Shown: positions 39,080 through 51,794, numbered from the stretch's first letter. The stretch: 64,000 bases of DNA from Notamacropus eugenii (GCF_028372415.1 NC_092876.1:64074885-64138884); one strand, 5' to 3'. The notes: a model not told the origin generated them from the letters alone. Program-made: numbers and translations.

Positions 39080-42000
39080 GGCAAGTATTCAAGGTATTAC
39101 TGAGAACTTCCCAAGATTTTTAAAAAAATGGATGAATACCACCCATTTCTGGTGATACACGTGGTCACAAATGATACTTCCATAAGAAGCCTAGAAATCA
39201 TTGCCAAAAATTAGTCTTGGGCAAGAAAATGAAGACCTTATGTATGGGCCCTGGTTGTGTCATCGTTCCTGCTGTTTACTGAAGACAGGCAGAAGGGCTT
39301 CAGAAGAGACGAGAACATTTGGGGAAATACAGCGTATTACAAATATGGTGTTTAATAATGGGATTTGGATTTTGGATAGGGATAATAGGTTTCTGGCAAT
39401 GGATGGGCTACAACTAGAAGGCATACCCACTCTTAGAAGGGCTAATAGGAATATATTTAGCTACAGTTTTGAAAATTTAATCAAGGGGGTTTAAAACTGT
39501 AAAGGGTAGGGGGGAAGGAGGGAGTTGTGAAAGTATAGAAAGCATCCAGCAGTTCAGAGGAGAAAGAATCTAGGAAAGTAGCCAAGAATAAACCGTGGCC
39601 TCAGACCTTTATGCAGAAATCCAGATTATGGATAGCAAACCAGCTCAACTAGAGATCCCAAAGCAAAGAGGAGAATCTGACTTTATAGGTTTCACTAAGA
39701 CTGGATAGAACGAAACCCATGTGGTTCAGAAAAAGCATATCTTACTCAAAAGAAAAAGGATGGTTAAAAGATTAGAGGAGAGGTGGGGGTAGCAGGTAGC
39801 ATTTTATATTTAGAATATGAGGAAATCTAGGAATCAGGATGGGAAAACACGATGGAGAAATTTAGGAGATAATCTGTGGACAGAAAGAAGAAAGTAAAAA
39901 GAGAAAAGAAATTAGTTTAGGGAACATACCACAAATCTGTCCCAGAGGCATGTAAGAGTAATGATTAACCTCAGTTATCTGGGTATCTCTTAGAGTTTTC
40001 TCCACTAAAGTCAAGCCTTTAATAAATTTTTTCATTAGTGATAATTTTAAAAGGCTTTTGTCATTTCAGTTGTATCTGACACTATTTGAGGTTTTCTTGG
40101 AAGAGATACTGGAGTGGTTTGCCATTTCCTTCTGCAGCTCATTTTTTACAGATAAGGAAACTGAGGAAGACAGGTTGAAGTGACTTGCCCAGGGTCACAC
40201 AGCTACTAAGTGTCTGAGGCCAGATTTGAACTCATGAAAATGAGTCTTCCTGACTCGAGGCCTAGCATTCTGTGCACTATGGAGCCACCTAGCTGACCCT
40301 TCAAAAGCCCCCCAAAAGAAGGACTTTTGTGTTTTATGTTCAATTCTCACCAATATGGTTACTGGAGTAAAAATGATGGGAATACTGGAAGGAAGTGATT
40401 GCTTCTGTCTTAGAGTTTGTGGAAGAGAAAAGGTGAGGAAATCTTGGTATAGTCCAAAATGGAGCATAGATTTTGAAAGAAAGGCAGGATCCCATAAACT
40501 TAAATTCTACTGGTCTAATCAACCAAAGAAGCCCAAGACATAAGGGAGACAATTCTGATGAGGAAAAACAAGAGGAATTGTTTAAAGATATTGAGATGGA
40601 TGCAGGGAAAGCTCAAAAACCAATCTAGGTTTTTAAAGGGCAAGTACAGAAATGTAAGCAAAGACAAATAACAGAAGACGAATTCAGAGCATGGAACGGT
40701 CCTGGAAAAAGACTGTTTGGAGCCAGGGAAGAAGTCAAAGGAAAACAAAAAAGCTCTTTCTCTTGTTTCAGCTATTGGTGGGGTAGAGGACCAATGAAGA
40801 GATGGAACGATGGGAACTGATGTCACTAGGGGGAGCTTCTCAGTTCTTACTTTGTGTGTGTTTTCTTGGATAAGGGGAATGTTTCAGACTAGATCTAAAG
40901 TGGTGTTAAAGGTGTTGGATATCCAATTAAGTACAGAGATAGTAAGGGAGCACCTGTTGCCCCTTCATGGGTTCATATTACCTGATTCAAAAGAATGACA
41001 TCCTTGGGTACTGAAAAAAGTGGTGCTGATATTGCTAAGATATTTGTCTGTGACCCTTCAAAGATTTTGGTCAATAGGAGAGTAACTGGAGGACTCTAGA
41101 AGAGCAGATACCCTGATTTTTTAAAAAAAGGAAAGAGGACAGACTCTGTATACTCTAGGCTAGTAAGCTTGACTTTCATTACTGGGAAAATTCTAAAAAA
41201 AAAAGACAGAAAGGAGAAAAGAAAATTTAGAACTAATATTAAAAGGATGGTCAATAAACATCTGGAAAAAGAAACAGTGATCCCAAAGAACCATCATGAC
41301 TTCAGAAAAGAACAAGTCATTTCAGGCTTATATGTAGAACTGGTAGATGAATGGGATACAGGAGATATAGTTTAGTTTCAGCAAAGCATTTGATAAAGTA
41401 TACATGTATATGTATATGTATGTCTCTATGTAGGAGAGATGTGAACAAGACAGTAGCAGATAGATGGATTTAAAACTTGATTAAATGGCTGAATCCAAAG
41501 AGTAGTCATTAATGGTTTGATGTCAGCTTGGAATTAGGGTCTCCTGTCCAGTGCTCTAGGCAACTATTCTTAGCCCTGTTGTGTGTTTAACAGATTTGAA
41601 TATCAAGACTCAGGTGGCATGCTTAACAAATATTCAAATGACAGAAATCTGGGAAGGATAACTAACACTGGACTGCATTGTCAGGATTGAAAAAGATCTT
41701 GGGCTAAATTGAAGAAGATGGAATGTAATAGGAAAAAAATACAAAGGTCTCCCATGTGAATTCAAAAACTCAACCTCCTAAATAGAAGACAGAGGAAGAA
41801 ATGGTTAAACAGCAGTTCATCTGAAAAAGATCTGGGGGTTTGGTGGGTTACAAACTCAATATGAGTCAGTGGTAGGCTATGGTGGCCAAGAAAGCTAATG
41901 AGGTCTTAAACTACATTTTAAAAAAGGTCTAATATCTGGAAATAAGGAATAAGCAGTCCCACTGCACTCTACTCTAGTCAGACGACATCTGGTATATTAA

Positions 42001-42480
42001 TTTGAGTTCTAGGCTTTACATTTTAGGAATGATGCTGATAAGCCAGAAAATATCCAGAAAAAGCACTATGGATGGTGAGGGGCCTCAAGGCCGGGCCTTA
42101 TGAGGTTAAGGGATATTCAGCCTGAAGAAGAGAAGGCTTGGAGGGGAAGGAATGTTGGGATCATCTTTAGATATTTAAAGAACCCATTTGGATTTGGCTT
42201 GTTCTCTTTAGGCAGGACCATGAGAAAAATGGGGTGAGTCTCAGTGACAGAAAGGCCAGTTCAGGTTCTCTGTCCGAATCCTAACCACGTGAAGCCTCCA
42301 GCAGGTGGATGGCCGTTTGCCACAGCAGTGAGGTTGGATCCCCTTCAGATCAGGGCAAGACAGCCACTCCTCCTCTGGGATATCAGAGATGATTCTTCTT
42401 TTAGGTCTGGTTTGGACCAAGTGGTGGCTGACATCCCTTCTGGCTCTGTGGTGTGGTGGGTCTTTGATTCTAATAAATGA
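39080..42480 (+). mobile_element. CR1/L3 LINE, long copy
   Basis: The parts are in order. An ORF1 esterase-like stretch near 39150 reads VIHVVTNDT (family HxGTNDT). An endonuclease-like part near 39690 reads ESDFIGFTKT. The RT region near 41160-41400 reads LVSLTFITGKIL and then FSKAFDKV. The 3' part near 42100-42470 has cctgaagaagagaaggcttg and tcccttctggctctgtggtg. Stops and frameshifts are many. A SINE splits it at 40055-40302. Confidence 0.75.
40055..40302 (-). repeat. MAR1-like SINE inserted in CR1/L3
   Basis: It has gtttgccatttccttctgca, cccagggtcacacagctact and the reversed head gagccacctagctgaccc. The minus-strand open frame 40195-40467 runs through it and is not a gene. Confidence 0.8.
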
Positions 42481-43155
42481 CTAAGAGTTGAAAACGTGAC
42501 AGGTAAAAGGGAGCCCAGAGATGGAACGGTAATAAGAGGGGATTAGGTAGAGGGGATGTGGGAAAATAGTCACTTACTGTGTGGCCCTGGGTAAATCCCT
42601 TCCCCCTGCTCCTGTCACCTGTCTACAGCAAAACTCAGAAAGGAACAGAACGTTCTAGATATTTAAAGCTATATCCAAATGGTGGTGAGTTCTCTGGTAT
42701 GGGATGGGGAATTAAAAGGGGGCTCTTTTTTTTCACTGGGGAGCTCTGACCATGTTTATAGGTAGAGGGAAAAGAGAATGGGTGTGAAGATCCAAAAGAG
42801 GGGGGCATGAAAGAAGTGGGACACTGGAGGAAGATCTCTGTGGAGACCCTCATGTGGAAGAACTGGGCCCTCCCTCCTGCAGACCTCACTCCTATGTCCA
42901 TCTCCTTTTGCATCATTGAACAAGATGACCTTGGCAAAGAGTAAGGGATACTTGATGGAAGGGGAAGAAAGTGTACTGAGGTGAGGGATGGAGGAGGTTA
43001 TTTAAGGGAGCACCAGTAGAGTTCAAGGAAGTAGGAGAGGAGTCCCTATGGAGGTTGAGGAAGGAAGAGTGAGGACAACAGGAAAAGGAATGAGGCTGAA
43101 AATCAGTAAATGTGAGGTAGGACTCCAGCTGCAGGGAAGGTCCAATTCACTGGAC
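42480..43155. other. Intergenic stretch, nothing firmly recognised
   Basis: Purine-rich sequence without exon signals. A few MIR-like words occur near 42570-42610. Confidence 0.4.
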
Positions 43156-43262
43156 CAGAGGTGGGGAACCTGTGGCCTTGAGGCCACATGTGACCCTCTA
43201 GGTCCTCAACTGTGACACTTGTAGCCATATCTGACCTCAAGGCCGCAGGTTCCTCAGCCCTG
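43156..43262. mobile_element. hAT-type MITE with perfect 8-bp target duplication
   Basis: It starts CAGAGGTGGGGAACCTGTGG and ends CCGCAGGTTCCTCAGCCCTG, inverted ends. CACTGGAC lies directly before (43148-43155) and after (43263-43270). It belongs to the same family as the copies at 9792 and 32331. Confidence 0.88.
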
Positions 43263-43689
43263 CACTGGACCTTTATATAGCCATAATGGCTGAACTCTGG
43301 ATGGTTTCCTCACTTTGCCTAGAGACCATCCAAGGCGTGGTGGTGTTGGGCTACACTGTGTTTATAGGCTGAGATCAATATTGATCAAGGCAGGAGCCAA
43401 AAATTTGCAGGGGAACTCCCAGAAATTCTCCTGGGCATGGGGGTGGCTGAGAAGTCAGTGACAGACCTTGGAACCAAGACTGGGAACAGAGGAAGGAGAA
43501 ATGGGAGAGAGCCGGAGAGAAGAGGGAAAGCTGGAGTCTGCAGGAACTTCTGGCAGAACAGATTGGATGGCCACTTGTGGAATATGTTAGAGGAGTGATT
43601 CTGCATTTTCAGATTTGGTTTGACCTAGAAGGCTGTGGTGGCCCCTTCTCTTGTGCTGGGAGCCTCCAAAACCAGACCCCTGCATCACT

Positions 43690-44245
43690 TTGCCAATCCA
43701 GATGAATTCTAAGCTCCTGGAGGGCAGAATTCTATTTGTATATCCAGATTTTGTACAGTGCCTAGTACACAGTTGGTACTTAATAAATGCTTGTTTCTTT
43801 CCTCTTTCTTTCCTAATAAAGATCTATGGAAGAGAAAGGGTGGTATGAGAGGAAGAGCAGGATCTGTAGTAACAGGAAGGAAAAAAATGGTAATGAAGCT
43901 GCATTGAGGTTTAGTGAAGATGGGGGATAGAGTGCTAGACCTGGAATGATAAAGACCTGAGTTCAAATCCTGCTTCAGACACTTCCTAGCTGTGTGACCC
44001 TGGGCAAGTCACTTAACCTCTGCCTCCCTTTCCTCAACTGTAAAACGAGGATAATAATAACACCTACCTCCCAGGGTTGTTGTGAAGATCAGATGAGGTC
44101 ATATTTGTAAAGCACTTGGTACACGGTAGGCACTTAATAAATGTTTAGTTCCTTCTTCAGTTTCTTTATCTGTAAAATAAGGAGGTTGGGCTTAGGTGGC
44201 TTCTAAGGACCCTTCTGTCTCTAAATCGATGATCCTACAGAAGTT
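43690..44245 (+). repeat. L2 3' end, then MIR-type SINE
   Basis: 43690-43800 is an L2 terminus (agttggtacttaataaatgc). 43915-44165 is a SINE with agagtgctagacctggaatg, gtgaccctgggcaagtcact and gggttgttgtgaagatcaga. 44165-44245 is a second SINE tail with taaggacccttctgtctcta. Confidence 0.7.
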
Positions 44246-44394
44246 ATTCCTCTGCTTCAGTTACTGAATTTTCCAATTTCATCTAATTTCAAGTGCCATG
44301 GAAATGATATTCAGACAGTACAACATCAGCAAACTACCAATGTGTTGTCTTCAAATGAGATGTGTATCCTTGAAACAGTGTTGGATACCTGGGG

Positions 44395-44870
44395 AAAACT
44401 CTGGTTCTGGAGTCAGATGGCTTGGCGTGATATCCCAGCTCTCCTCCTTTCTGTGTGACCTTGCACTAGTTACTTAAACTCCTTGGGCCTCAGTCCCACC
44501 ATCTGTAAAATGAGGGATTTGTATTAGATGAGCCCACTGATGTCTCCTCCAGATATTGGACCATTCTAAAGGTCTCATCTGTTTCTAACATTCTGTGTTC
44601 TAAGGTCCCTTCCAGCTCGGATGGTCTACGTTTATATTCTCGATGACCCTTTTAGCTCCAATAATCTACATATGTTCTAAGGTCCTTCCTAGGACTGACA
44701 TTCTGTATTCTAACATCCTGCTTTCTGGGACCCTGTTCATTTCTAATGGTCTTTGTCCCTGGCTTCTTCCTGTATGGACATTCCCTGTTCTAAGGGCCCT
44801 TCCAAGCCCAACATTCTATACATGAAGAGCCCTTTCTGACATCCCTGAGCTCCGATAGTCTGTGACTCCA
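44395..44870 (+). repeat. MIR-type SINE running into SINE-tail minisatellite
   Basis: The SINE (ggttctggagtcagatggct, cacc-atctgtaaaatgaggg) passes without a break into about nine diverged units from 44500. These include attctgtgttctaaggtccc, ttccagctcggatggtctac and gttctaagggcccttccaag. It is the clearest place where SINE tail and tandem units are joined. Confidence 0.75.
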
Positions 44871-45259
44871 CATTTTGTTCCTTTGTGCTCTAAATGAATA
44901 ACAGTCCTTACTATTTTCCTGATACACATTGCCGCCAACATCTCCCCTCCTTTTGGTGAAAGGGACCTTGGAAACAGATTTGGAAGGGGCTCCTTCTCCA
45001 ACTGGTTCTTTCCACTTTCCTGCCTGAAGCTGTTTGCCTGTGGATCTGCCCACCCTAGTCTTTTCTTGCAGCAGAGTGTTTGGTTCCTTGGTTACAGAAA
45101 TCAATTCTCGAGAGTCTAAGTTCCTTGAGGGCTGCTGGGAGGTCTCGTCGTGCTAATTTGAGACTGCTTGTTCTGCACTGCCAGTCTTGCAGCTGCTGCT
45201 AGTTCCTCTTTGTTATTTTGGAGGTACAATAACATCAGGTCCAGTCTACAGCACCTTGA

Positions 45260-46385
45260 TTTCAGAGCGGAGCACTGGAGTAAATAGAACCCTGAGTCTC
45301 AGAGTCAATCTGACCTCACCACTCCTAGAGGTGTGACCATCGGGAAAGCAAGCTGTTTAACTTCTGGGAGGCTCAGTTTCCTGATCTGTAAAATGGAGAT
45401 AATAATGCTTTCCTTCATAGGGATATGGGGAGGTCTAAATTAGCTACTTTGCAAACCTTAAAGCGTTATATGAGGGACAGCTATTTTTACTATTGTTGTT
45501 TTAAACTGTTATTTGTGGAGAGGCAGTTCAGAGTAGCAAAAAGAGCCTCAGATTCTGATTCCAAAAATCTAGATTTCAAAGTCTGGTTTCCCTTTCAGTC
45601 ACTTACTAGCTATATGACCTTGGGCAAATCTCTTGACCTTTTGGAGGATAAGTTTTCTCATATGTAAAATAAAGACTATGGGTGCTCTGCTTACTCCATG
45701 GTACCGTTGTAAAGGCCTTGTGAGATGGTGTATGTAAAGGGCTTTGTAATGATAAAGTGCTTTATAACTAAGCTTGAAATCCAAAAATTCAGGTCACCAG
45801 ACATTCCTCCAACACCTACAAGACTAGAGCTGTGTTATCACCATCATCATCATCATCATCATTTTTTAGAGAGAGTTAGAGTTAAGTGACTTGCCCAGGG
45901 TCACATAGCTGAGATGGAATTGGAACTCAAGTCCTCCTAACTCCAGGGCTGGTGCTTGGTGCAGTATGGTGCCACCTAGCTGCTGCTGATCTTAATAGCC
46001 CTTTCAGCTCTCATGTTCAAGTTCCTTCCAGCAGTGACATTTGGGGATTCCAGGATTCCTCCTTGACATCTCCGAAACCCCACTGTGTAAGGCCAAATGT
46101 TCCCCTTCTGGTCCTGGGGGCACTCCTGGCTAATTCAGCGTGATGTAAGCTAGCATAAGAACTTACCAATGGAATGAGAAGGATTGTGCTGATGTTGTAG
46201 TGTCGAGTTGTTTTTCAGACTTGTCTGACTCTTCATGACCCCATTTGGGGTTTCTCTTGGTAAAGATACTGAAGTGGTTTGCCATTTCCTTCTCCAGCTC
46301 ATTTTATAGATGAGGTAAATGAGGTCAAGTGGCTTGCCCGGGATCATACGCAGCTAGTAAGTGTCTGGGGCTGGATTTGAAAAAA
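45260..46385. repeat. SINE cluster with an (ATC)n tract
   Basis: 45260-45480 and 45510-45780 MIR (+); 45838-45863 (atc)n; 45855-45990 SINE (-) with gacttgcccagggtcacata; 46190-46385 MAR1-like SINE (-) with gtttgccatttccttctcca. Confidence 0.65.
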
Positions 46386-46439
46386 AAGCCTGTTTTTTTC
46401 TCCCTTGGGATTTTTGCCAGTTCATCTTGTTAGAAGTAT

Positions 46440-46620
46440 TTCGAATTTAAAGCAGGATCATTAGTTAATATAATGCTTGAGCAGTTGCAATTCAAAATGG
46501 TCACTCTGAGGCAAACCATTCCTGAACCTAGGGGTTATGTTTGTCATACCCAAGATATAGACTTGTATGGGATCAGGTCCAGTCTTGGGGCTGACCCCCA
46601 TGTAGAGTTCGAAAGCATGT
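46440..46620. repeat. Unidentified dispersed repeat, copy 1
   Basis: The core ccattcctgaacctaggggt with tacccaagatatagacttgt is repeated, diverged, at 47640-47830 in the same orientation. It may be part of an LTR-type fossil, but I see no ends or internal region that prove it. Confidence 0.45.
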
Positions 46621-47199
46621 GACTGCTGTTTTTAAAACTTTTTAAAAGCTATGTGAATGAGAGTTGAAATGCACCATCCAGGGGAGATGGTCAGCTGTAC
46701 AGTAGAAGGCTCACTCAGCATCTAGCAGGAAACAATTCACTGATATCACCAGAAGATTTCAGCCTCTCTGCAGTTTGGAGATGAGTCAGTCACCCCAGTC
46801 ACACCCACACCATGATCATGGCAGCTTTTGATGTGTTTCTCTTGCTGTGTTTTGTTGAAAAAAAAATCTTCATCTTGTATGTTCCATGTTTCTTTCCAGG
46901 TCATGGATGTTTTCTCCATGTATGTTCTTTCCACATGCTCCTGTGACAAACTGTGGAAAAACAGACCTCCAGGTATGCATGGGAACATGTCATTACTTTA
47001 TTTTCTATACTGTTAGATTAAATACCTTTTGGGGTTTTTTGGGGGAGGGATGGTATGCCATTGTAAGCCATAGGAATCCTCATTTGGATGTCACATTAGA
47101 TGGTCTGTAAGGCTCTTTCTAGTTCTAAATTTCCAATCTTGTGATAAACTGTTGAACACCCAGGATCCCAGTGGAGGGAGACCAAGGATTTCCTCTTTG

Positions 47200-47600
47200 A
47201 TTATGATGATAACTCAAACTCCCATAGCACTTTAAGGTTTACAGAACACTTTCTTCAAAATTGTGATGGAGAATCACGATTATTAGTACTCCTGTTCCAA
47301 AGAGGAAGAGGAACATGAAGAGGCTAAGCTGGTGAGGATCACAGATGGGCCTGGACTCCAGGTTTGCAGACTCCAAGTGCATGAAATCCCTTCCCATGAA
47401 TACTGATGAAAGGTTCTGCACATAGAATTTTGTACTGCAAGGTACCTTAGACCAGAAGATTGTCAAAAAGAGCCTAAAAGGGACCTTACTGACATCAAGT
47501 TTTGCCCCTCCGATTTGCAAATAAGAAAACTGAGGTCCATGGAGTTAAGTGACTGACTCATGATTACCTCACAGTGGTGGTAGTCTTTTAAATAATGTCT
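47200..47600 (-). repeat. MIR-type SINE remnants
   Basis: 47200-47360 has cactttaaggtttacagaac and 47430-47600 has ggaccttactgacatcaag and ataagaaaactgaggtccat in reversed order. Confidence 0.45.
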
Positions 47601-47639
47601 CTACTTATTTTGATCATAATTAATAATGATAGAATTTCG

Positions 47640-47830
47640 CAGAAAGAGCTGATTGTTCCAGTTTCTTCAAATTTTGTAGTCTGCAAGATTTGCACATTAT
47701 GTTGTCCTGGGGCAGACTATTCTTGAACCTAGAGGTCATATTTGTAATACCCAAGATATGGGTTCACACAGATCGGGCCCAATCTTGGGACTATTCCAGA
47801 AGATTATTATGCTCTTTGGTTTATTATGAG
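47640..47830. repeat. Unidentified dispersed repeat, copy 2
   Basis: ctattcttgaacctagaggt and tacccaagatatgggttcac match copy 1 at about 1.2 kb spacing. A short triplication (atagctcatat) follows at 47865-47895. Confidence 0.45.
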
Positions 47831-47899
47831 CCTGAAGAATTTTCTTTAGGGAATTTCTGGTTATAGCTCATATATAGCTCATATATAGCTCATGTTGAG

Positions 47900-49015
47900 G
47901 TTTCCACAAAAGTGGGTAGCCAGGTCCCTAACTTCCATACAAGAAATCAAGATAAATCATTTTATCAGCTAGATAGCCTTGATTCAACCCCAGAGAAAAC
48001 ACAGCAAGTACAAAGCACCCGTGCAGGCTGACTGGAGCATCCACTAATACAGAAAATGAACCCTGGGATTCAAACAATAGCCCATAAAGGATCAACAAGG
48101 CTCTTCTCATTCTCTGGTGGGTCCCAGTTTTTCCACAGGGTCCTAAATCCTTCCATATAATGGTTTAAATTCTTCTCTAAGAGGAATTGAACAGAAGGGC
48201 TCCCAGTGTGGGCAGCTCTCTGACCTTGGAGGGAGTCTCTTTTGTGCAGGGTCCTTACAATCCCCCCCAATGTGGGCCACCTCTCATTTGGAATCGCTAA
48301 ACACTGGTGCTGTTGGCCTGGCAGTGCCACGTCCCTCCTTCTCCTGGATCTGAGCATTCAGGCCGCTCCAAGGCAGGAACTGTTAGCATTGAGCACAGTG
48401 TGTCTTGTGTATAGTAGGCATTTAGCATTTGAGAATGAAATGGGATTGAATTGAATGCATCTGCCAAAACTTATGCTTCCCTGTAGTAGCCTTTGGAAAC
48501 TCAAGGATGCTTCCACCCTGGGCTGGAGCATAGGACTTGGTGAATTTCCCCAGAAGCCTAAGTTAAGGGGATCTTGGCCTGGCTTGTGCTTTGTTAAAGA
48601 CAACCAGGCTCAGTGGGAGACCAGCTCAGGAGTTAAACCTGTCCTACATATTCAGGTTAAAGTTCTTCCTGTTTAAGCAATGGAGGGATCACATTCCCAA
48701 ATAACTCAGAGATGTTGTCTTACAAAGTCATTCAACAAATATACGGACTCCAGCTTAGTCAAGTGTCCGCTTCAAGGACTGGTTTATACTCCAGGAACAG
48801 GAACTCACTTAAATACTTCCAATGATCTATTATCTCATCAGTGATGGCAGACCAGACCCAGACTGCAACTCTTTTAGGCTTTCCTACACTATCTCCTGAC
48901 AATAATAAGAGCGGACATTTACATTTATGGTCTTCCTGGCATTTTGCCCGAGTTTTCTCCATTTGAACCTCCCAGCATCCCTGTGAGGTAGAAACCTGAG
49001 GTGTTACTGCTTTAC
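47900..49015. other. Mostly unassigned intergenic sequence
   Basis: An L2 3' end at 48370-48460 (tatagtaggcatttagcatt) and a MIR (-) at 48880-49015 are visible. The rest shows no exon or repeat end I can name. Confidence 0.4.
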
Positions 49016-49194
49016 CCACTTCTCTCTCAGTTCTGTTGGACAGCTTCCTCCTGGTCTAACTTACTGCTTCTTTATCCACGTCAGGCCCACTGTGTTCTGC
49101 TCTGGGGCATCTTCTATTTTGGGGCTACATCATCCCTGTCACTCTCCACAGACACTTCTCTTCTCTCCTGTAAGCCCTTCGACCTCCTCCTTTA

Positions 49195-49199
<5 letters not shown>

Positions 49200-49269
<70 letters not shown>
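49200..49269. repeat. (CT)n microsatellite, about 35 units
   Basis: An uninterrupted CT run inside L2. It produces poly-Ser/Leu and poly-Arg/Glu open frames that are not genes. Confidence 0.97.
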
Positions 49270-49273
<4 letters not shown>

Positions 49274-49575
49274 GAGGACCTTGTCTTCTACTTTACTAAA
49301 AAAAAACCACCAAAAAACCAATATGAGGTCCTGTGTCTCTCATTCTCTTTATCTCAAAGCCCCTTGATCTCATCTCCTGCCTCTCCTCCTTCCCCCCAGG
49401 TTCAAACAAAAAGGGGGCTTTTTTCCTGGGTCTCTTTGATTCTATCCCCTCCTGTCTTCTCCAAAAGATTGTATCCTCAACCATCTTTCCTTCTCTTTCA
49501 AATCTTTCCAGCCTCTTCCTGGAAACTAGTTTCTTCCCTACTGACTTCACACATTCCCAGGTCAACCAATCAATC

Positions 49576-49920
49576 AACTTCTAAACTGGGCTAAGTGGTA
49601 GGTAAACAAAAAGAGATCAAAGATAGGCCCTGTCCTCATGGAGTTTACACAGTCTAGTCTAATGGGGCAGACAAAGTGCAAACAAATATATACAAAACAA
49701 GCCATATAGAGGATAAATAGGACATAATTAACAGATGGAAAGTGTTAAGAGTTTAGAGAGATTGGAAAAGGCCTCCTGTAAAAGATGAGATTTCAATTGG
49801 TACTTAAAGAAGGTCAGTAGGAGAAGTTGAGGAGAAAGAACATTCCAGGCATGGGGGGTGGAGGTAGGGGAAAGACGGAGAAAATGCCTAGAGGTGAAAG
49901 GGCATGGAATTAGGGTGGGG
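49576..49920 (-). repeat. L2 LINE 3' region inserted or inverted within L2
   Basis: It has ggccctgtcctcatggagtt, aaggcctcctgtaaaagatg and gaacattccaggcatggggg, the reversed L2 3' region. Forward L2 lies on both sides. Confidence 0.6.
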
Positions 49921-51794
49921 GTGGACAGAGAGATAGAGAAACAGAGACAGAAAGAGACAGAGAGACATAGAGAGAAGCGAAAGGAGACAGATACACACAG
50001 AGAAACGGAGAGAGAAAAGAGGAGATTGTCCTGTCTAAATAAATGTTCACTAGACCCTACCAACCCCCCAAGCCATGATTCTCTATTTCTCTTCTCTTTT
50101 TCAAACTCCTTAAAAAGTCATATACATTTTCTTTCTCTACTTTCTCTCATTTTACCCTTTGCAGTCTGGCTTCTTCTCTCCAGAATTACCAATGATCTCT
50201 TAATTGCTAGAATTGAAGGTCTTTTCTCGGTCCTAATATTTCTCAACCTATCTGCCACACTTGACACTGCTGGCTCCTCTCCAGTCCTGGATACTCTCTC
50301 CCCTGAGTTTTCTGGACATTGCTCCCTCCTGGTTCTCCTGATACCTGTCCCACCATTCCTTCTTAGGCTCCTTTGCTGATTCGTCATCCATATCACACTC
50401 ACTAATTTTGGGTATTCCCCAAGGTTCTATCCTAGGCCTTCTCTCTTCAGAATCTCATCAGCTCCCTGGGTTTAACTCTCATCTCTGTACAGGCAACTCT
50501 AGGATATGTACATTCAGCCCCAGTCTTTCCCCCAGCTTCAGTAGTATCCTATCTCCAGTCACCTGTTGGACATTTCAAACTAGTTGTCCTAAGGACATCT
50601 TAAATTTAACACATCTAATGCTGAACTCATTCTCCTTCCTCTCTGAACCCTCCCTTCTTCTAGACTTCCTGTTTCTGCTATCTGTCCAGAGTTCAGGGGT
50701 ATAACCTCATGATGGGCTAGCTTCTCACTCTCCACAATCCCACATTGCCATCAATGGCCACATTCTGCCATTTCTACCTTTCCAATGTTGCTCCCATCCA
50801 ACTCAGTTCAAACCTTCATTATATTTTGACCTGAAAATTGCACAAACTCCTAATCGGTCTCTCTGCCCCAAGTCTCTCACCGCTCCAGTTCATCCTAAAT
50901 ACTGCTGCCAAAGTAATTTTCCTTAAGCTTTGATCTGACCATTCGACTCCCTACTCAGCCACCCTCAGTACCTTCCTGCCACCTTGAAGAATGACAAAAA
51001 CAAGCATTTCTTAAGCATCTGCTATGTGCCAAGCATTGTGCTAAATGCTTCACAAGTATTTACTCACTGGAGCTTCACAACAGCCCTGGGAAGGAGGTGC
51101 TCTTCTCCATTTTTCAGTTGAGGAAACTGAGGCAGACAGGTTAAGGAACTTGGCCAGGGTGACACAGCTTGTTGCTTGAATGAACTCAGGTTTTCCTAAC
51201 TCCAGGCCCAGTTCTCTATCCACTATACTACTGGACTCCACTTAGCTTTTAAAGACCTCTGACCCTGGCCCCAGACTATCTTTCTGGTCTCCTTGGACAT
51301 TATCTGCTTTGTACTGAACGTCCCCCATGCCTGTAATGCCCTCCCTCCCAAAATACCTTACTTTTCACTACTTTGTGTGTAATTATGTGTATAGGCGTTA
51401 ACTTTATATTGATGTTATACATATTTTCATATGTACTTGTCTCTACCCTTAGAATGTACACTTGTAAGTAAAGATTTCTTGCCGGTTTTACTGTATTCCT
51501 ATGCCTAGCAGTGAGCTCCTAGCATGTAGCAGGTGCTTAATAAATACTTACTGACTGATAACCATGTACATACTGAGACATGTACATCCCTAACAAACAG
51601 TCTAATGAAAGGTACTGGGAATATCATCATTTGGAAAAATTAAACTAAACTTCAAAAATCTAAATACCTTGACTGTTACTCATTAACTGGTGAAATGGAT
51701 TCCTGTACTGGATGGAACATGAATCTTGTACCTTTTCTATGGTAGATACTTAATAAAAATATATATTGAATCAAGTAACATGTACTTAATTCCC

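Larger units (their letters stand above)
49020..51570 (+). mobile_element. L2 LINE, endonuclease-to-3' end, with nested insertions
   Basis: Blocks 49020-49575, 50026-50985 and 51241-51570 follow L2 order. The reverse transcriptase motif near 50405 reads GIPQGSILGLL (family GVPQGSVLGP). The terminus has tagcaggtgcttaataaata. Between the blocks lie a reversed L2 (49576-49920), a purine tract and a MIR (-) at 50995-51240. It is non-functional. Confidence 0.7.

Noticed and set aside
49001-49594. 197-codon open frame with a Ser/Leu run, and the opposite Arg/Glu frame at 49139-49321
   Set aside because: Both run through a CT microsatellite inside a dead L2 LINE.
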